A stretch of DNA of 64,000 nucleotides from Campylobacter concisus (lineage in GTDB: Bacteria; Campylobacterota; Campylobacteria; Campylobacterales; Campylobacteraceae). Location: assembly GCF_003048615.2 (NCBI RefSeq), contig NZ_CP049263.1:806001-870000 (forward strand). Reading direction: 5' to 3'. This document shows, one piece after another, positions 63,709 to 64,000 of this stretch (the first letter of the stretch is position 1; each line of letters begins with the position of its first letter). The translations under genes were made by a program, and so were the position numbers. Under the pieces are notes generated by a model. The model was not told where the DNA came from. It searched no databases and saw nothing but the letters and a program-made list of their open reading frames with translations.

Positions 63709-64000
63709 TGCCAAGATCTTCTATATTTATCACGATAACATTTATCTTTGGGCTCGCGCTCGTTTCGATATTTCTAGCCTTTTTATGGCTCATGGGCTTT
63801 GACAAGCAAAACTACACAAGAGAGCTAAATAACAAATACTCAAACGTCGCAAGGACAAATTTGCTCTACATGGGTGGCATCATAAACAAAGCTCAGTACG
63901 ACCGCCAGCTCTCAAACATCGACATGCCAGAGATCACAGCTAAAAATGAAAAAGAAGAAATTTTAAAAAATGCAGCCGTTTTAGAAGAAATTTCAAGTGA
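63708..64000 (+). CDS. cprS: Sensor histidine kinase, CprS-like, cut by window end
   Basis: Only the first 97 residues are present. A membrane helix (about residues 5-30, FITITFIFGLALVSIFLAFLW) is followed by a polar, probably periplasmic region including YTRELNNKYSNVARTNLLYMG. This is the usual sensor N-terminus. The ATG overlaps the cprR stop as ATGA, and the frame is open at the window edge. The kinase domains lie outside the window, so the name rests on context. Confidence 0.75.
   Translation, partial: MPRSSIFITITFIFGLALVSIFLAFLWLMGFDKQNYTRELNNKYSNVARTNLLYMGGIINKAQYDRQLSNIDMPEITAKNEKEEILKNAAVLEEISS

Noticed and set aside
1-64000. CRISPR arrays, tRNAs, rRNAs and insertion sequences
   Set aside because: I found no direct repeat arrays, tRNA-like cloverleaf sequences, rRNA segments, transposase genes or terminal inverted repeats by reading; a tRNA or Rfam scan was not possible.

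Overview
The window is typical Campylobacterota chromosome, most likely Campylobacter and closest in flavour to the C. concisus group. The evidence is the low GC content, the AAATTT-rich codon use, the tightly packed overlapping operons, and the gene order. Several blocks match remembered C. jejuni synteny: mfd-folC with a DUF815 ATPase; DUF465-rpmB-rpe-dnaQ; UDG-rpmH-rnpA-yidC-jag-mnmE-purL-dnaJ-like-purH; rsmH next to ppiD-like-ftsA-ftsZ; pif1-like-lolA-secA-lolC; kefC-hspR-cbpA-htrA-cprRS. I see no rRNA, tRNA, CRISPR array, insertion sequence or prophage. Almost all of the window is coding, and the longest gene-poor gap (about 270 bases after the lolC-like gene) holds terminators and a decayed gene.

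Layout. 1-6.9 kb: diguanylate cyclase, folC, mfd, a DUF815 ATPase and a MagIII-like glycosylase in one overlapping + strand run. 7-8.5 kb: cysK-cysE. 8.5-10.1 kb (minus): DUF465 protein, a K+ channel-like protein, rpmB. 10.3-12.4 kb: an AT-rich HDOD-like plus STAS/CheX-like pair that looks inserted between rpmB and rpe. 12.4-21.2 kb: rpe, dnaQ-like exonuclease, an unknown, an Na+ symporter, an unknown exported-free propeller-like protein, a Ste24-type protease, prmC, a DUF4149 protein, a split Thr/Ser exporter, a thioesterase. 21.2-23.2 kb (minus): a periplasmic protein and a UDG-like protein. 23.3-28.1 kb: rpmH-rnpA-yidD-yidC-jag-mnmE, where rnpA appears to use an ATT start. 28.1-36.3 kb: mdaB, a lipoprotein, purL, then a ClpP-fold protease-like protein, a TerB/J-domain protein and two related exported proteins, then purH. 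36.3-39.3 kb: msrAB, an unknown protein, a polytopic membrane protein, a DUF59 protein.

39.4-44.2 kb (minus): ftsZ, ftsA, a PpiD-like chaperone and a class II aldolase-like protein. 44.3-49.8 kb: rsmH, an FtsL-like protein, a FUSC exporter, a small opposite-strand membrane protein, a class IV aminotransferase, a DUF523 protein and a small membrane protein. 49.8-58.2 kb: a two-domain peptidoglycan hydrolase lipoprotein, a Pif1-like helicase, a FliL-like exported protein, lolA (minus), secA and a lolC-like permease. 58.3-64 kb: gene remnant, kefC-like antiporter, hspR, cbpA (all minus), then htrA and cprR, with cprS running off the end.

Recurring biology is envelope construction and protein quality control (YidC, SecA, LolA/LolC, PpiD, HtrA, CbpA/HspR, peptidoglycan hydrolase, MsrAB) mixed with division, purine synthesis and DNA repair. 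I did not find an obvious unknown defence or mobile system. The most unusual items are the ATT start of rnpA, the T15 tract beside the inserted HDOD/CheX pair, the extra genes between purL and purH, the membrane protein/DUF59 trio, the K+ channel with a non-canonical filter and lost nucleotide-binding glycines, and a well-formed HspR operator.
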